NCBI RefSeq assembly: GCF_019145495.1
Contig: NZ_JAHSTU010000012.1
Span: 1 to 64,000 of the forward strand
Source of the DNA: Pseudomonas azerbaijanoccidentalis
GTDB taxonomy: Bacteria; Pseudomonadota; Gammaproteobacteria; Pseudomonadales; Pseudomonadaceae
DNA length: 64,000 nucleotides
Direction of reading: 5' to 3'
The translations under genes and the position numbers were made by a program. The notes under the pieces were generated by a model. That model saw only the letters and a program-made list of their open reading frames with translations, was not told where the DNA came from and did not search any database. The stretch's first letter is position 1; each line of letters begins with the position of its first letter. Below are positions 50,863 to 59,200 of the stretch, piece by piece.

Positions 50863-51354
50863 TCAGTCGCGATGGCGGTAGTATTTGTGGTGCTTGCGAT
50901 GGCCATAGGCGTGACCACGACCCGGGTGGCCGTCACGGTAGTAGCGACGATCATCACGGCCGCGATGGGAATGACGATCATCGTCGTCATCATCGCTCTT
51001 GTTGCCCATGTAGTTACCCAGCGCGCCACCAGCGCCGCCGCCTGCTGCGGAGCCGATCAGGCTGCCAGTGGTGCCGCCCACGCTGCGGCCAACCACGTTA
51101 CCGCCTGCTGCGCCCAACGCACCACCGATGGCGGCTTCGCCACGGCTGCGTTTGTCTGCGCCAACTGCGCTACCACCCGCGCCGCCCAAGGCTGCGCCGA
51201 TGGTGGAACCTGTATTGCCGCCAATCGATTGGCCGACGACCGAGCCCAAAACCCCGCCCAATGCGCCGCCCACACCTGCTTCGGTGGTGCCGCCGGCAGA
51301 AGCGATGCCACTGACCAGGCCAAGGGACAACAAGAGAATCGAGGAGAACTTCAT
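50863..51354 (-). CDS. exported glycine-zipper protein
   Basis: 163 residues. A signal peptide (about 1-20, LLLSLGLVSGIASAG) precedes a long glycine-zipper region at about 25-115 with repeated GGxxGxxxG spacing (GVGGALGGVLGSVVGQSIGG). A run of six Asp at about 121 follows, then a tail rich in His, Arg and Tyr (RHSHRGRDDRRYYRDGHPGRGHAYGH). The zipper suggests outer-membrane association as in Lpp-linked or OmpA-associated zipper proteins. The His/Asp tail could bind metal; this is inference. A promoter-like TTGCAC-18-TTATTC with an internal palindrome lies 70-100 bases upstream. Confidence 0.78.
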   Translation of the reverse strand: MKFSSILLLSLGLVSGIASAGGTTEAGVGGALGGVLGSVVGQSIGGNTGSTIGAALGGAGGSAVGADKRSRGEAAIGGALGAAGGNVVGRSVGGTTGSLIGSAAGGGAGGALGNYMGNKSDDDDDDRHSHRGRDDRRYYRDGHPGRGHAYGHRKHHKYYRHRD

Positions 51355-51435
51355 AAAGGAACCTCAAGGGGATGACGGCGCGATCCTGAGGCTCTGGAAT
51401 GGTCGTGACAATCGAAATCCGACGAATAACACGAC

Positions 51436-51445
51436 TTGTATACAA
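51436..51445. promoter_or_regulatory. palindrome TTGTATACAA, candidate operator
   Basis: A perfect 10-base palindrome in the spacer between TTGCAC (51,448-51,453) and TTATTC (51,424-51,429) on the reverse strand, ahead of the glycine-zipper gene. GntR/FadR-family regulators often bind TTGTATACAA-type sites. Confidence 0.35.
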
Positions 51446-51509
51446 TTGTGCAAGTTACTGTTTTTTGGGCGGAACTTAACGTTTTTTCGCCGGTCTTTTA
51501 TTACTTCGC

Positions 51510-51542
51510 AAAGGCTGTTTTCATTTGAAAACGGCCTTTTTT
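51510..51542 (+). terminator. rho-independent terminator without an obvious gene
   Basis: AAAGGCTGTTTTCA and TGAAAACGGCCTTTTTT form a stem with one bulge and a T-run on the forward strand. No forward gene ends here. On the reverse strand it lies 100 bases downstream of the fdh operon stop and could end it, though with a weaker T-run. Confidence 0.7.
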
Positions 51543-51574
51543 GTGGGCGATTGGAAAGTTGCAGTGGCATTGCA

Positions 51575-51642
51575 AAAAGATCGCAGCCTACGGCAGCTTC
51601 TACAGGGATCGATGTAGGAGCTGCCGCAGGCTGCGATCTTTT
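51575..51642. repeat. REPIN, type A
   Basis: Arms CCTACGGCAGC and GCTGCCGCAGG with a 12-base spacer, at the end of the molybdoenzyme gene. Confidence 0.88.
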
Positions 51643-51650
51643 GTTTTTTT

Positions 51651-53999
51651 TTACGCCGATCTAGCCATGATCAACCCCGACTCACTCGCCGCTTCCAGCC
51701 GGATCGCCACGAACTTCGAAGTCGGCGTATGGCTGCCATCCCCGGTGCTTTCCAGCGGCACCAGCGGGTTCACTTCCGGATAGTATGCCGCCGCTTGCCC
51801 GGCCGGGATGTCGAACGCGAGCAGCGTGAAGCCTTTCACCCGACGTACAACGCCATCGTCCCACAGCGAAACGATGTCAGCCTTCTGCCCTGGCTTGAAG
51901 CCCAGGCGAATGATGTCGGCTTCGTTGACGAACAGCACATCGCGCTGCCCCTTCACGCCACGATAACGATCGTTGAGGCCATAGATCGTGGTGTTGTACT
52001 GATCGTGGGAGCGCATTGATTGCATGATCAGGTCCGGTTGCACACCCGTGGCGCGGGTGCGTTCGTGGACCAGATCCTTGGGCAACATGTTCGGCTTGAA
52101 ATTGGCCCGGCCCGATGCGGTGTTCCACTTGCGCGCACCGGCACTGTTACCCAGATAGAAGCCGCCCGGATTCTTGATCTTCTCGTTGAAGTCTTTGAAG
52201 TTGGGGATGGTGTCGGCAATCAGGTCGCGGATGCGCCGGTAATCGGCCACCAGCCAATTCCAGTCCACCGGATGGCTGCCCAGTGTGGCGGCCGCGATGC
52301 CGGCCAGAATCGCCGGCTCCGAACGCATCTGGTTCGACAGCGGCTCCAATTGACCGTTGGAGGCATGGACCATGCTGAACGAATCTTCGACCGTTACCGC
52401 TTGAGGACCTTCGGCCTGGCGGTCGATATCGGTGCGGCCCAGGCATGGCAGGATCAGCGCCTCTTTACCGTGGGCCAGGTGGCTGCGGTTGAGCTTGGTG
52501 CTGATCTGCACGGTCAGGTCGCAGTTGCTCAGGGCCTGGAAGGTCCGTGGGCTGTCGGGAGTGGCCTGGGCGAAGTTGCCGCCCAGGGCGACGAACACTT
52601 TCGCTCGACCTTCGGCCATGGCGTGGATCGCCTCGACCACGTTGTGGCCGTTTTCACGGGGGACCTTGAACTGGAAGCGCCGCTCCAGGGAATCAAGGAA
52701 CGCCACTGGCGGACGTTCGTTGATGCCCATGGTCCGGTCGCCTTGCACGTTGCTGTGGCCACGCACCGGGCACAGGCCCGCGCCCGGCCGGCCGATGTTG
52801 CCGCGCAGCAACATCAGGTTGGCGATTTCCTGGATGGTCGCCACCGAATGGCGGTGCTGGGTGATGCCCATTGCCCAGCACATGATGACGTTCTTGCCCT
52901 TAAGATACATGCGCGCCGCTTGCTCGATTTCCACCAGGCTCAGGCCCGATTGCTCGACGATCTGCTCCCACGCGGTGTCATCGATGACGGCCAGGTAATC
53001 CAGCACGTTCACGCTGTGTTCATTGAGGAACGCGTGATCGAACACCGCCGGTGCACCGGCCTTTTGCGCATCGCGCTCCCATTGCAGCAGAAACTTCGCC
53101 ATGCCGCGCATCACGGCCATGTCGCCGCCCAGCGCCGGGCGGAAGTACGCGGTGTTGGTTGGCTTGTCGCTGTTGGTGAGCATTTCGATCGGGTGTTGCG
53201 GGTGCTGGAAGCGTTCCAGGCCGCGTTCTTTCAATGGGTTGATACACACCACCTGCGCGCCGCGCTTCACTGCCTCACGCAGCGGCTCAAGCATCCGCGG
53301 GTGATTGGTGCCGGGGTTCTGGCCCCAGACGAAAATCGCATCGGCGTGTTCGAAGTCGTCGAAGGTCACGGTACCTTTACCGACGCCAACGCTTTGCGAC
53401 AACGCGACGCCGCTGGCCTCGTGGCACATGTTCGAGCAGTCGGGGAAGTTGTTGGTGCCGTAGGCGCGCACGAACAGCTGATAGAGATACGCCGCTTCGT
53501 TGCTGGCGCGCCCCGAGGTATAGAACTCGGCCTGATCCGGGCTCGACAAGCGCTTGAGGTGTTTGGCGATCAGCGCAAACGCATCGTCCCAACTGATGGG
53601 CTGGTAACGATCGGTTTCGGCGTTGTAGCTCAACGGCTCGGTCAGGCGGCCTTGGTATTCAAGCCAGTAGTCGCTCTGCTCCAGCAAGGCCGTGACGCTG
53701 TGCTTGGCGAAGAATTTGCCATCCACGCGCCGTTTGGTCGCCTCCCAGTTCACCGCTTTGGCGCCGTTCTCGCAGAACGCCACCATGCCGGCTTCATTGG
53801 AGTCGCCCCAGGCGCAACCGGGGCAGTCGAAACCGCCGTTCTTGTTGGTCTTGAGCATCATGCGCAGGTTTTTCAGCGCGTTGTCACTGGTCAACCAGGC
53901 TTGGGCGACGCTGATCAGTGCGCCCCAACCACCGGCCGGACCTTTGTAGGGTTTGTAACGAGGAACGGGTGTCTGGTCGGCTTGACGGTGTTGACTCAC
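51651..53999 (-). CDS. YdeP/FdhF-type molybdopterin oxidoreductase
   Basis: 782 residues of the formate-dehydrogenase-like family. The N-terminal cluster region has GGFDCPGCAWGDSNEAG. NMCHEASGVALSQSVG provides a Cys-His pair that aligns with the molybdenum-binding selenocysteine-His of FdhF. VWGQNPGTNHPRMLEPL binds the cofactor. The molybdopterin-dinucleotide-binding domain is at the C-terminus from about 645 (MRSHDQYNTTIYGLNDRYRG). The start is a GTG at 53,999 that overlaps the fdhD stop. No iron-sulfur or membrane subunit genes are adjacent. Substrate may be formate or another small acid. Confidence 0.85.
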   Translation of the reverse strand: MSQHRQADQTPVPRYKPYKGPAGGWGALISVAQAWLTSDNALKNLRMMLKTNKNGGFDCPGCAWGDSNEAGMVAFCENGAKAVNWEATKRRVDGKFFAKHSVTALLEQSDYWLEYQGRLTEPLSYNAETDRYQPISWDDAFALIAKHLKRLSSPDQAEFYTSGRASNEAAYLYQLFVRAYGTNNFPDCSNMCHEASGVALSQSVGVGKGTVTFDDFEHADAIFVWGQNPGTNHPRMLEPLREAVKRGAQVVCINPLKERGLERFQHPQHPIEMLTNSDKPTNTAYFRPALGGDMAVMRGMAKFLLQWERDAQKAGAPAVFDHAFLNEHSVNVLDYLAVIDDTAWEQIVEQSGLSLVEIEQAARMYLKGKNVIMCWAMGITQHRHSVATIQEIANLMLLRGNIGRPGAGLCPVRGHSNVQGDRTMGINERPPVAFLDSLERRFQFKVPRENGHNVVEAIHAMAEGRAKVFVALGGNFAQATPDSPRTFQALSNCDLTVQISTKLNRSHLAHGKEALILPCLGRTDIDRQAEGPQAVTVEDSFSMVHASNGQLEPLSNQMRSEPAILAGIAAATLGSHPVDWNWLVADYRRIRDLIADTIPNFKDFNEKIKNPGGFYLGNSAGARKWNTASGRANFKPNMLPKDLVHERTRATGVQPDLIMQSMRSHDQYNTTIYGLNDRYRGVKGQRDVLFVNEADIIRLGFKPGQKADIVSLWDDGVVRRVKGFTLLAFDIPAGQAAAYYPEVNPLVPLESTGDGSHTPTSKFVAIRLEAASESGLIMARSA

Positions 54000-54835
54000 G
54001 CTTGGTTCTCCAAAGCCGGGCTGTAAACCCGTGGCGCATTTTTCTGGGGCAGATGGATGAGGTTGAGGTTGTGACGACGGGCCCATTGCACGGCAAGGCC
54101 TGTGGGCGACGACAGGCTGACCAGGGTCTGGATGCCGGCGCGTAACACTTTCTGGATCAGTTCGAGGCTGCAACGGCTGGTGACAATCGCCAATCCGCCT
54201 GCGGTCGAAATGTTTTGGCGGACCAGGCCGCCGATCAGTTTGTCTAGGGCGTTGTGCCGGCCGATGTCTTCACGACCCAGTAGCAATTCGCCCTGGCCGT
54301 TCATGAACACCGCCGCATGCACCGCGCCGCTGTACTGGCCCAACGGCTGGAACGCGCCGATGCGTTGGCGCAAACCGTCGAGCCATTCGGCCGGTGGCAG
54401 TGGTGCGCCGGGCAAGACCTTGAGGTCTGGCAAGGCCTGTTCCACCGCCTCCACGCCGCAGAGCCCGCAACCGCTGGTGCCGGCCATTTGCCGACGCTGT
54501 TGCTTGAGGTTCCAGAACGCGCGGTTGGCGATGGTCACTTGCGCGTATTGCGCCGACCCGGAGCCGCTCAGTTGCAGGTCATAAATGTCGGTGGCGTCTT
54601 GAATGATGCCGCTGCCCAGGCTGAAGCCAACGATAAAGTCTTCGAGGTCAGTGGGCGTGACCAGCATTACCGCCTGGCTGATGCCGTTGTAGGCAATCGC
54701 CAACGCCACTTCCTCGGCCAGCGCGGTGCTGTCCGATTCCGAGTGTTCAAGGTTGCTGTAGCTGTACGTCTGGCTGGCGGCGGGCGCGGGCGTTTCAAGG
54801 GCGGGCGCCGCGCAGGAGGGGCGCTTGGCGTTCAT
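53996..54835 (-). CDS. fdhD: formate dehydrogenase accessory sulfurtransferase FdhD
   Basis: 279 residues. The sulfur-carrying CxxC is visible in GTSGCGLCGVEAVEQ near 118-132. Other family blocks are EEVALAIAYNGISQAVMLVTPTDLEDFIVGFSLG and GREDIGRHNALDKLIGG. FdhD passes sulfur from IscS to the molybdenum cofactor of formate dehydrogenases. Directly upstream of, and overlapping, the molybdoenzyme it probably activates. The N-terminal 30 residues are Ala/Pro-rich and variable. Confidence 0.92.
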   Translation of the reverse strand: MNAKRPSCAAPALETPAPAASQTYSYSNLEHSESDSTALAEEVALAIAYNGISQAVMLVTPTDLEDFIVGFSLGSGIIQDATDIYDLQLSGSGSAQYAQVTIANRAFWNLKQQRRQMAGTSGCGLCGVEAVEQALPDLKVLPGAPLPPAEWLDGLRQRIGAFQPLGQYSGAVHAAVFMNGQGELLLGREDIGRHNALDKLIGGLVRQNISTAGGLAIVTSRCSLELIQKVLRAGIQTLVSLSSPTGLAVQWARRHNLNLIHLPQKNAPRVYSPALENQA

Positions 54836-54927
54836 GGCATCACCGACGGATTGATCAGCTTTAAGACTAGGCGCGGCAAGTTGTCGCGTCTAATCGCTAT
54901 TACTGATCTACCGATAGATGCCGTCGA

Positions 54928-55815
54928 TCAAGCGCCCATCAGCGATTGTTGATAGATTGCAAAACACGCTTCGGCCAACGCCGATCGCGGTGCGCTACGA
55001 CGCATGATCAACCCCAGCCGGCCGAGCGTCTGGGCGTTTTCAATCGGTTGCAGGCGCAAGTGCTCGGTGAGGCCTTCGAGACCGCCCTCCAATGGCATCA
55101 CGGCGCAACACAGGCCGCCGTGCACAGCTTGTAACAGTTGATGCACGGCATCGGTTTGCAACAACGGTTGCGGAGTGAGGCCACGGCTGTGGAAATTGTG
55201 GTCGATGGACTGGCGAAAGTGCATGCCGCTGGTGAGCATGCCCAGTGGTAGTTCGATCAACGATTCCCAGCTCAATGGCGCATCGCCAAAAGTGAAGAAA
55301 CGCTGATCGTAGAGCAAGCCCATGCGGGTTTCGCTGAAGGCCAGCGAGTCGAAGTGTTCGCCGTCCAGGCGCTCCAGATAGGACACCCCAAGATCCAGAC
55401 GATTATTGGCCAGTTGTTCGAGGATCTGTTCCGAGCTGAGCGCCGATAATTCAAAGCGCAGGTTCGGGTGTTCGGCGTGCAAGCGTTGCAGCAGCGGCAG
55501 TGGATCGAAGCTCGACAGCGGCACCACACCCAAACGCAGGGTGCCGACCAGATTGCCGCGACAGGCTGCGGCCTCGGCGTACAGGCCGTCGTAGGCGGCC
55601 AGCACGGTACGCGCCCAGGCCAGTACGCGTTCGCCCGGCGCGGTGAAACCCTCGAAGCGTTGCCCGCGATTGACCAGGGGCAGGTCGAGTTCTTCTTCAA
55701 GGCTGCGCAGGCGCATGGACAGCGTCGGTTGGGTGATGTGGCAGCGCGCGGCGGCTTGCCCGAAGTGCCGTGTTTCATCCAGAGCGATGAGGAATTTCAG
55801 CTGCTTGATGTCCAT
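54928..55815 (-). CDS. LysR family transcriptional regulator
   Basis: 295 residues. HTH at about 1-60 (MDIKQLKFLIALDETRHFGQAAARCHITQPTLSMRLRSLEEEL). Effector domain about 90-290. Same direction as fdhD and 92 bases upstream of it, so it may regulate the molybdoenzyme operon. CynR/OxyR-like length. Confidence 0.88.
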   Translation of the reverse strand: MDIKQLKFLIALDETRHFGQAAARCHITQPTLSMRLRSLEEELDLPLVNRGQRFEGFTAPGERVLAWARTVLAAYDGLYAEAAACRGNLVGTLRLGVVPLSSFDPLPLLQRLHAEHPNLRFELSALSSEQILEQLANNRLDLGVSYLERLDGEHFDSLAFSETRMGLLYDQRFFTFGDAPLSWESLIELPLGMLTSGMHFRQSIDHNFHSRGLTPQPLLQTDAVHQLLQAVHGGLCCAVMPLEGGLEGLTEHLRLQPIENAQTLGRLGLIMRRSAPRSALAEACFAIYQQSLMGA

Positions 55816-55943
55816 CGTCGCTCCAGAGGTCGGGAAGGTTTGGATTCTATCGCAAGCGGGGTCATTGGTCGGGTTGGATTCGCAACTGTCGGCGGTGGTC
55901 TAGGCTTTTGCGTCTGGAACCCCAATCCCAAGGAGAATGCACC

Positions 55944-56384
55944 ATGAGTCTTTTGAGTTTTGTGAAAGAGGCGGGCGAAAAGCTGCTGGATTTGCTGACG
56001 CCGGGCAACGCTAATGCCAGTGAGCAGTTGAAGGACCACATCAGCAAAGTCGGCTTGGGTAACCCGAATGTACAAGCGACGGTCGATGGCGACAAAGTGA
56101 CCGTGACCGGCGAGGTGGCGAGCCAGGAAGAGAAGGAAAAAATCCTGTTGGCCGTGGGTAATATTGCCGGTGTTGGCAGCGTGGATGATCAGATCACAGT
56201 GACCGGGCCAGTAGCCGCGGCCGCGCGTTTCGTGGTCGTGAAGAAGGGCGACACGCTCAGCGCCATATCGTTGGCCGTGTATGGCAGCGCCAACCAGTAC
56301 AATAAAATCTTCGAAGCCAACAAACCGATGTTGTCGCATCCGGACAAGATCTATCCGGGGCAGACATTGCGGATTCCCGAGTAA
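55944..56384 (+). CDS. BON-LysM protein, Kbp-like
   Basis: 146 residues: a BON domain at about 20-85 (LKDHISKVGLGNPNVQATVDGDKVTVTGEVASQEEKEKILLAVGNI) and a LysM domain at about 97-146 (FVVVKKGDTLSAISLAVYGSANQYNKIFEANKPMLSHPDKIYPGQTLRIP). Matches E. coli Kbp (YgaU, 149 residues), a cytoplasmic potassium-binding protein. No signal peptide is visible, which fits. AAGGAG is 8 bases before the ATG at 55,944. Confidence 0.88.
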   Translation: MSLLSFVKEAGEKLLDLLTPGNANASEQLKDHISKVGLGNPNVQATVDGDKVTVTGEVASQEEKEKILLAVGNIAGVGSVDDQITVTGPVAAAARFVVVKKGDTLSAISLAVYGSANQYNKIFEANKPMLSHPDKIYPGQTLRIPE

Positions 56385-56392
56385 TGCGAGGC

Positions 56393-56482
56393 CTGTAGGA
56401 GCTGCCGCAGGCTGCGATCTTTTGATCTTCGGTATTTCGATATCAACAAGATCAAAAGATCGCAGCCTGCGGCAGCTCCTAC
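56393..56482. repeat. REP pair, type A, outward orientation
   Basis: TGTAGGAGCTGCC... and ...GGCAGCTCCTACC between the convergent Kbp-like and yrfG genes. Confidence 0.9.
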
Positions 56483-56488
56483 CGGTGA

Positions 56489-57151
56489 TCAGAGGCCGGC
56501 AATCAAATCCCGATAATCATCAACCGCCGCAAACTCCGCTGTATCCCTCGGCCCTTGGCGGCTGTCCGGTTCTTTCACGGCCAGCAAATGCGCCACACCA
56601 AAGTCCCGCGCGCTGCGCAAAATCGACAAGGTGTCATCGATAAACAGACTGCGCGTCGGGTCGAAGCCGATGTCTGCCTGCAAGGCGTCCCAGAACTGCG
56701 GGTTTTCCTTGGGATAGCCGTAGTCGTGGGAACTGATCAAACGTTCGAAATATGGCGCCAGCTGGATTTTTTCCAGTTTCAATGACAGCGCATCCCGATG
56801 GGCGTTGGTGATGAGCACCACGCGTTTGCCGGCCTGTTTGATCGCCGCCAGGAACGTGTCCGCGTCCGGGCGCAGCGCGATCAGATGAGCGGTTTCCTGT
56901 TTCAGGTCGCGTACCGACAGCTTCAGTTCGGCGCTCCAGAAATCCAGGCAGTACCACTGCAACTGACCGGCGTTGCGTTCGAACAATGGATGCAGCTCCA
57001 TTTCGGCCATGGCCCGGCTGACCCCGTGCAATTCGGCATACCGCTGGGGCAAATGCTCCAGCCAGAAGTGGTTATCGAAATGCAGGTCCAGCAGTGTGCC
57101 ATCCATATCCAGCAGAACGGTGTCGATGTCGCGCCAGGGCAGCAGGGACAT
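56489..57151 (-). CDS. yrfG: GMP/IMP nucleotidase, HAD family
   Basis: 220 residues. HAD motif I is VLLDMDGTLLDLHFDNHFW (nucleophile Asp in DMDGT), motif II VVLITNAH, lysine and motif IV in YPKENPQFWDALQ and SLFIDDTLSILR. Size and sequence fit E. coli YrfG. The ATG at 57,151 is standard; the longer frame is chance. Divergent from nudE, the same neighbourhood as in E. coli. Confidence 0.88.
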   Translation of the reverse strand: MSLLPWRDIDTVLLDMDGTLLDLHFDNHFWLEHLPQRYAELHGVSRAMAEMELHPLFERNAGQLQWYCLDFWSAELKLSVRDLKQETAHLIALRPDADTFLAAIKQAGKRVVLITNAHRDALSLKLEKIQLAPYFERLISSHDYGYPKENPQFWDALQADIGFDPTRSLFIDDTLSILRSARDFGVAHLLAVKEPDSRQGPRDTAEFAAVDDYRDLIAGL

Positions 57152-57242
57152 AAAAAACTTCTCCAGCGCTAAAAAAGATATCCGAGGTAAACAATCAGGA
57201 TAGGCCGGGTATAGTAACCCGCTATCGCCAAGGAGCCTCTTT

Positions 57243-57809
57243 ATGCGCCAGAAACCCACCATCCTCGCCCGCGAGATTGTCGCCACCAGCCGTTTATTCT
57301 GCGTTGAAGAGCTGAAACTGCGCTTTTCCAATGGCGTGGAACGCACTTATGAGCGATTGGTCGGCAAGGGCGCAGGGTATGGCGCAGTGATGATCGTGGC
57401 GATGCTCGATGCCGATCACGCGGTGTTGGTCGAGGAATACTGCGGTGGCACCGACGCGTACGAATTGTCGCTGCCAAAAGGCTTGATTGAGCCGGGCGAA
57501 GACGTGCTGGCGGCGGCGGAGCGCGAACTCAAGGAAGAGGCCGGTTTTGGCGCGCGGCAATTGGAACATTTAACCGAGCTGTCGCTGTCGCCCGGTTACA
57601 TGAGCCAGAAAATCCAGGTGGTGCTGGCCACCGACCTTTACGAAGAACGTCTGGAGGGCGACGAGCCCGAGCCGATGGGCCTGGGCAAGGTCAACCTGCG
57701 GGAGTTGTCGGCGCTGGCGCAAAACCCGCAATTCACCGAGGGCCGTGCCTTGGCGGCGCTGTATCTGGCCCGTGATCTGTTGACCCAGCGAGGGGTGTTT
57801 CTGCCATGA
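57243..57809 (+). CDS. nudE: ADP compounds hydrolase NudE
   Basis: 188 residues. The Nudix box is complete: GLIEPGEDVLAAAERELKEEAGF at about 80-102. Hydrolyses ADP-ribose, NADH and diadenosine compounds. AAGGAG is 8 bases before the ATG. The stop overlaps cysQ. Confidence 0.9.
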   Translation: MRQKPTILAREIVATSRLFCVEELKLRFSNGVERTYERLVGKGAGYGAVMIVAMLDADHAVLVEEYCGGTDAYELSLPKGLIEPGEDVLAAAERELKEEAGFGARQLEHLTELSLSPGYMSQKIQVVLATDLYEERLEGDEPEPMGLGKVNLRELSALAQNPQFTEGRALAALYLARDLLTQRGVFLP

Positions 57810-58633
57810 ATTTCCCGCATCCCTTGATGGCGCCCGTGGTTGAACTGGCCTTGAAGGCCGGCGAAGCGATCCTGCCGTTCTGGCGTACCGGTACAGCGGT
57901 GACGGCTAAGTCCGACGACTCGCCCGTCACGGCGGCAGACCTGGCCGCGCATCACTTGATTCTGGCCGGGCTGACGGCGCTGGACCCAAGCATTCCGGTG
58001 CTTTCTGAAGAAGACGCCAACATCCCGCAAAGCGTGCGTGCCGGATGGCAGCGCTGGTGGCTGGTAGACCCGCTGGACGGCACCAAAGAGTTCATTAGCG
58101 GCAGCGAGGAGTTCACCGTCAATATCGCCCTGATCGAAAACGGCCAAGTGGTATTCGGCGTGGTGTCCATGCCGACCAACGGCCGCTTCTATGTCGGTGG
58201 TGCCGGGATGGGCGCGTGGCGTGGCGATCAAGGTGGAACGCCGGTGGCGATTCAGGTGCGCGATGTTCTGGCCCCCGGTCAATCGTTCACCGTGGTTGCC
58301 AGTCGCCGCCATTCCAGCCCGGAGCAGGAGCGTTTGTTGGCCGGTTTGAGTGCCAGCCTTGGCGAACTGCAACTGGCCAATATCGGCAGCTCGCTGAAGT
58401 TTTGTTTGCTGGCTGAAGGGGCGGCGGATTGCTATCCGCGTCTGGCGCCGACTTCGCAGTGGGACACGGCGGCGGCGCAAGGTGTGCTCGAAGGCGCGGG
58501 CGGTGAGGTGCTGGATTTGAGCGGTGCGCCGTTCTGTTATCCGGCGCGGGAATCGCTGTTGAATGAGTTCTTTTTGGCGCTGCCAGCCAAGGCCGCGTGG
58601 CGGGAACAGTTGTTGACCTTGGCCCGAAGCTAA
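57806..58633 (+). CDS. cysQ: 3'(2'),5'-bisphosphate nucleotidase CysQ
   Basis: 275 residues, inositol-monophosphatase fold. The metal site is WWLVDPLDGTKEFISGSEEFTVNIALIENG, preceded by VLSEEDA; the C-terminal metal Asp lies in TSQWDTAAAQGVLEGAGGEV. It removes 3'-phosphoadenosine phosphate, the by-product of sulfate reduction, so it links to the sulfur genes elsewhere in the window. Cotranslated with nudE. Confidence 0.9.
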   Translation: MNFPHPLMAPVVELALKAGEAILPFWRTGTAVTAKSDDSPVTAADLAAHHLILAGLTALDPSIPVLSEEDANIPQSVRAGWQRWWLVDPLDGTKEFISGSEEFTVNIALIENGQVVFGVVSMPTNGRFYVGGAGMGAWRGDQGGTPVAIQVRDVLAPGQSFTVVASRRHSSPEQERLLAGLSASLGELQLANIGSSLKFCLLAEGAADCYPRLAPTSQWDTAAAQGVLEGAGGEVLDLSGAPFCYPARESLLNEFFLALPAKAAWREQLLTLARS

Positions 58634-58638
58634 GCTTG

Positions 58639-58705
58639 AAAGATCGCAGCCTGCGGCAGCTCCTACACCGATCCCTGTAGGAGTTGCCGCAGGCTGCGAT
58701 TTTTT
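58639..58705. repeat. REPIN, type A
   Basis: Short spacer of 11 bases; the right arm carries GAGTTGCC in place of GAGCTGCC. Lies between the convergent cysQ and thioesterase genes. Confidence 0.88.
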
Positions 58706-58708
58706 GCG

Positions 58709-59164
58709 TTAACGGTGCAACACATATTGCCCGGTAAACCGCACTGCGTCCTCATCACGACCCTCATTGACGACCCGAGTATGCAGCGTTAATCGCGCTC
58801 GGCTGTAGCGCTGGAACGTGGTCAGGAATTTCTTCCAGATCACCGGATCCGGCGCCTGGCAGATCGCGTTGGCATCGCCCGTTACCGGCAGCGGATAGCT
58901 GATCTGGCCTTCCTGAATCACGATGTGCCCGTCGGTGATGCCTTCTTCTTTCAGGCGCAAATGCAACCAGCCCCAACCGGCCAGCACCGCGCCGCAATAC
59001 AGGCTGCCGCCGAACATGGTGCTTTTGTGATTGACGTTGGCGTCCAGCGGCAAGTGCAGGCGCAGTTGCTGATCGTGCCAGTCGATCACCTTGAGGCCCA
59101 TGTCCCGGGTGAGGGGGATGTCGTGGTGGAGGACGGATTCCAGTTGACGACTTTCGCGGCTCAT
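58709..59164 (-). CDS. YiiD-type thioesterase domain protein
   Basis: 151 residues, hotdog fold. LPLDANVNHKSTMFGGSLYCGAVLAGWGWLHLRLKEEG carries the NxKxTxFGGS pattern of the thioesterase domain found at the C-terminus of E. coli YiiD (FabY-like). It stands alone here, without an acetyltransferase domain. Substrate unknown. Confidence 0.82.
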   Translation of the reverse strand: MSRESRQLESVLHHDIPLTRDMGLKVIDWHDQQLRLHLPLDANVNHKSTMFGGSLYCGAVLAGWGWLHLRLKEEGITDGHIVIQEGQISYPLPVTGDANAICQAPDPVIWKKFLTTFQRYSRARLTLHTRVVNEGRDEDAVRFTGQYVLHR

Positions 59165-59200
59165 TCAGGGCCTCTTATTGGCAGTTGATTTGGACGAGGC

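Noticed and set aside
52020..54026. 668-codon forward frame opposite the molybdoenzyme gene
   Set aside because: The reverse-strand frame carries all the oxidoreductase motifs; the forward frame is a codon-bias shadow.
44..58705. Repeated palindromes as a CRISPR array
   Set aside because: The repeats are scattered singly over the window as inverted pairs, not regularly spaced direct repeats with unique spacers; no cas genes.
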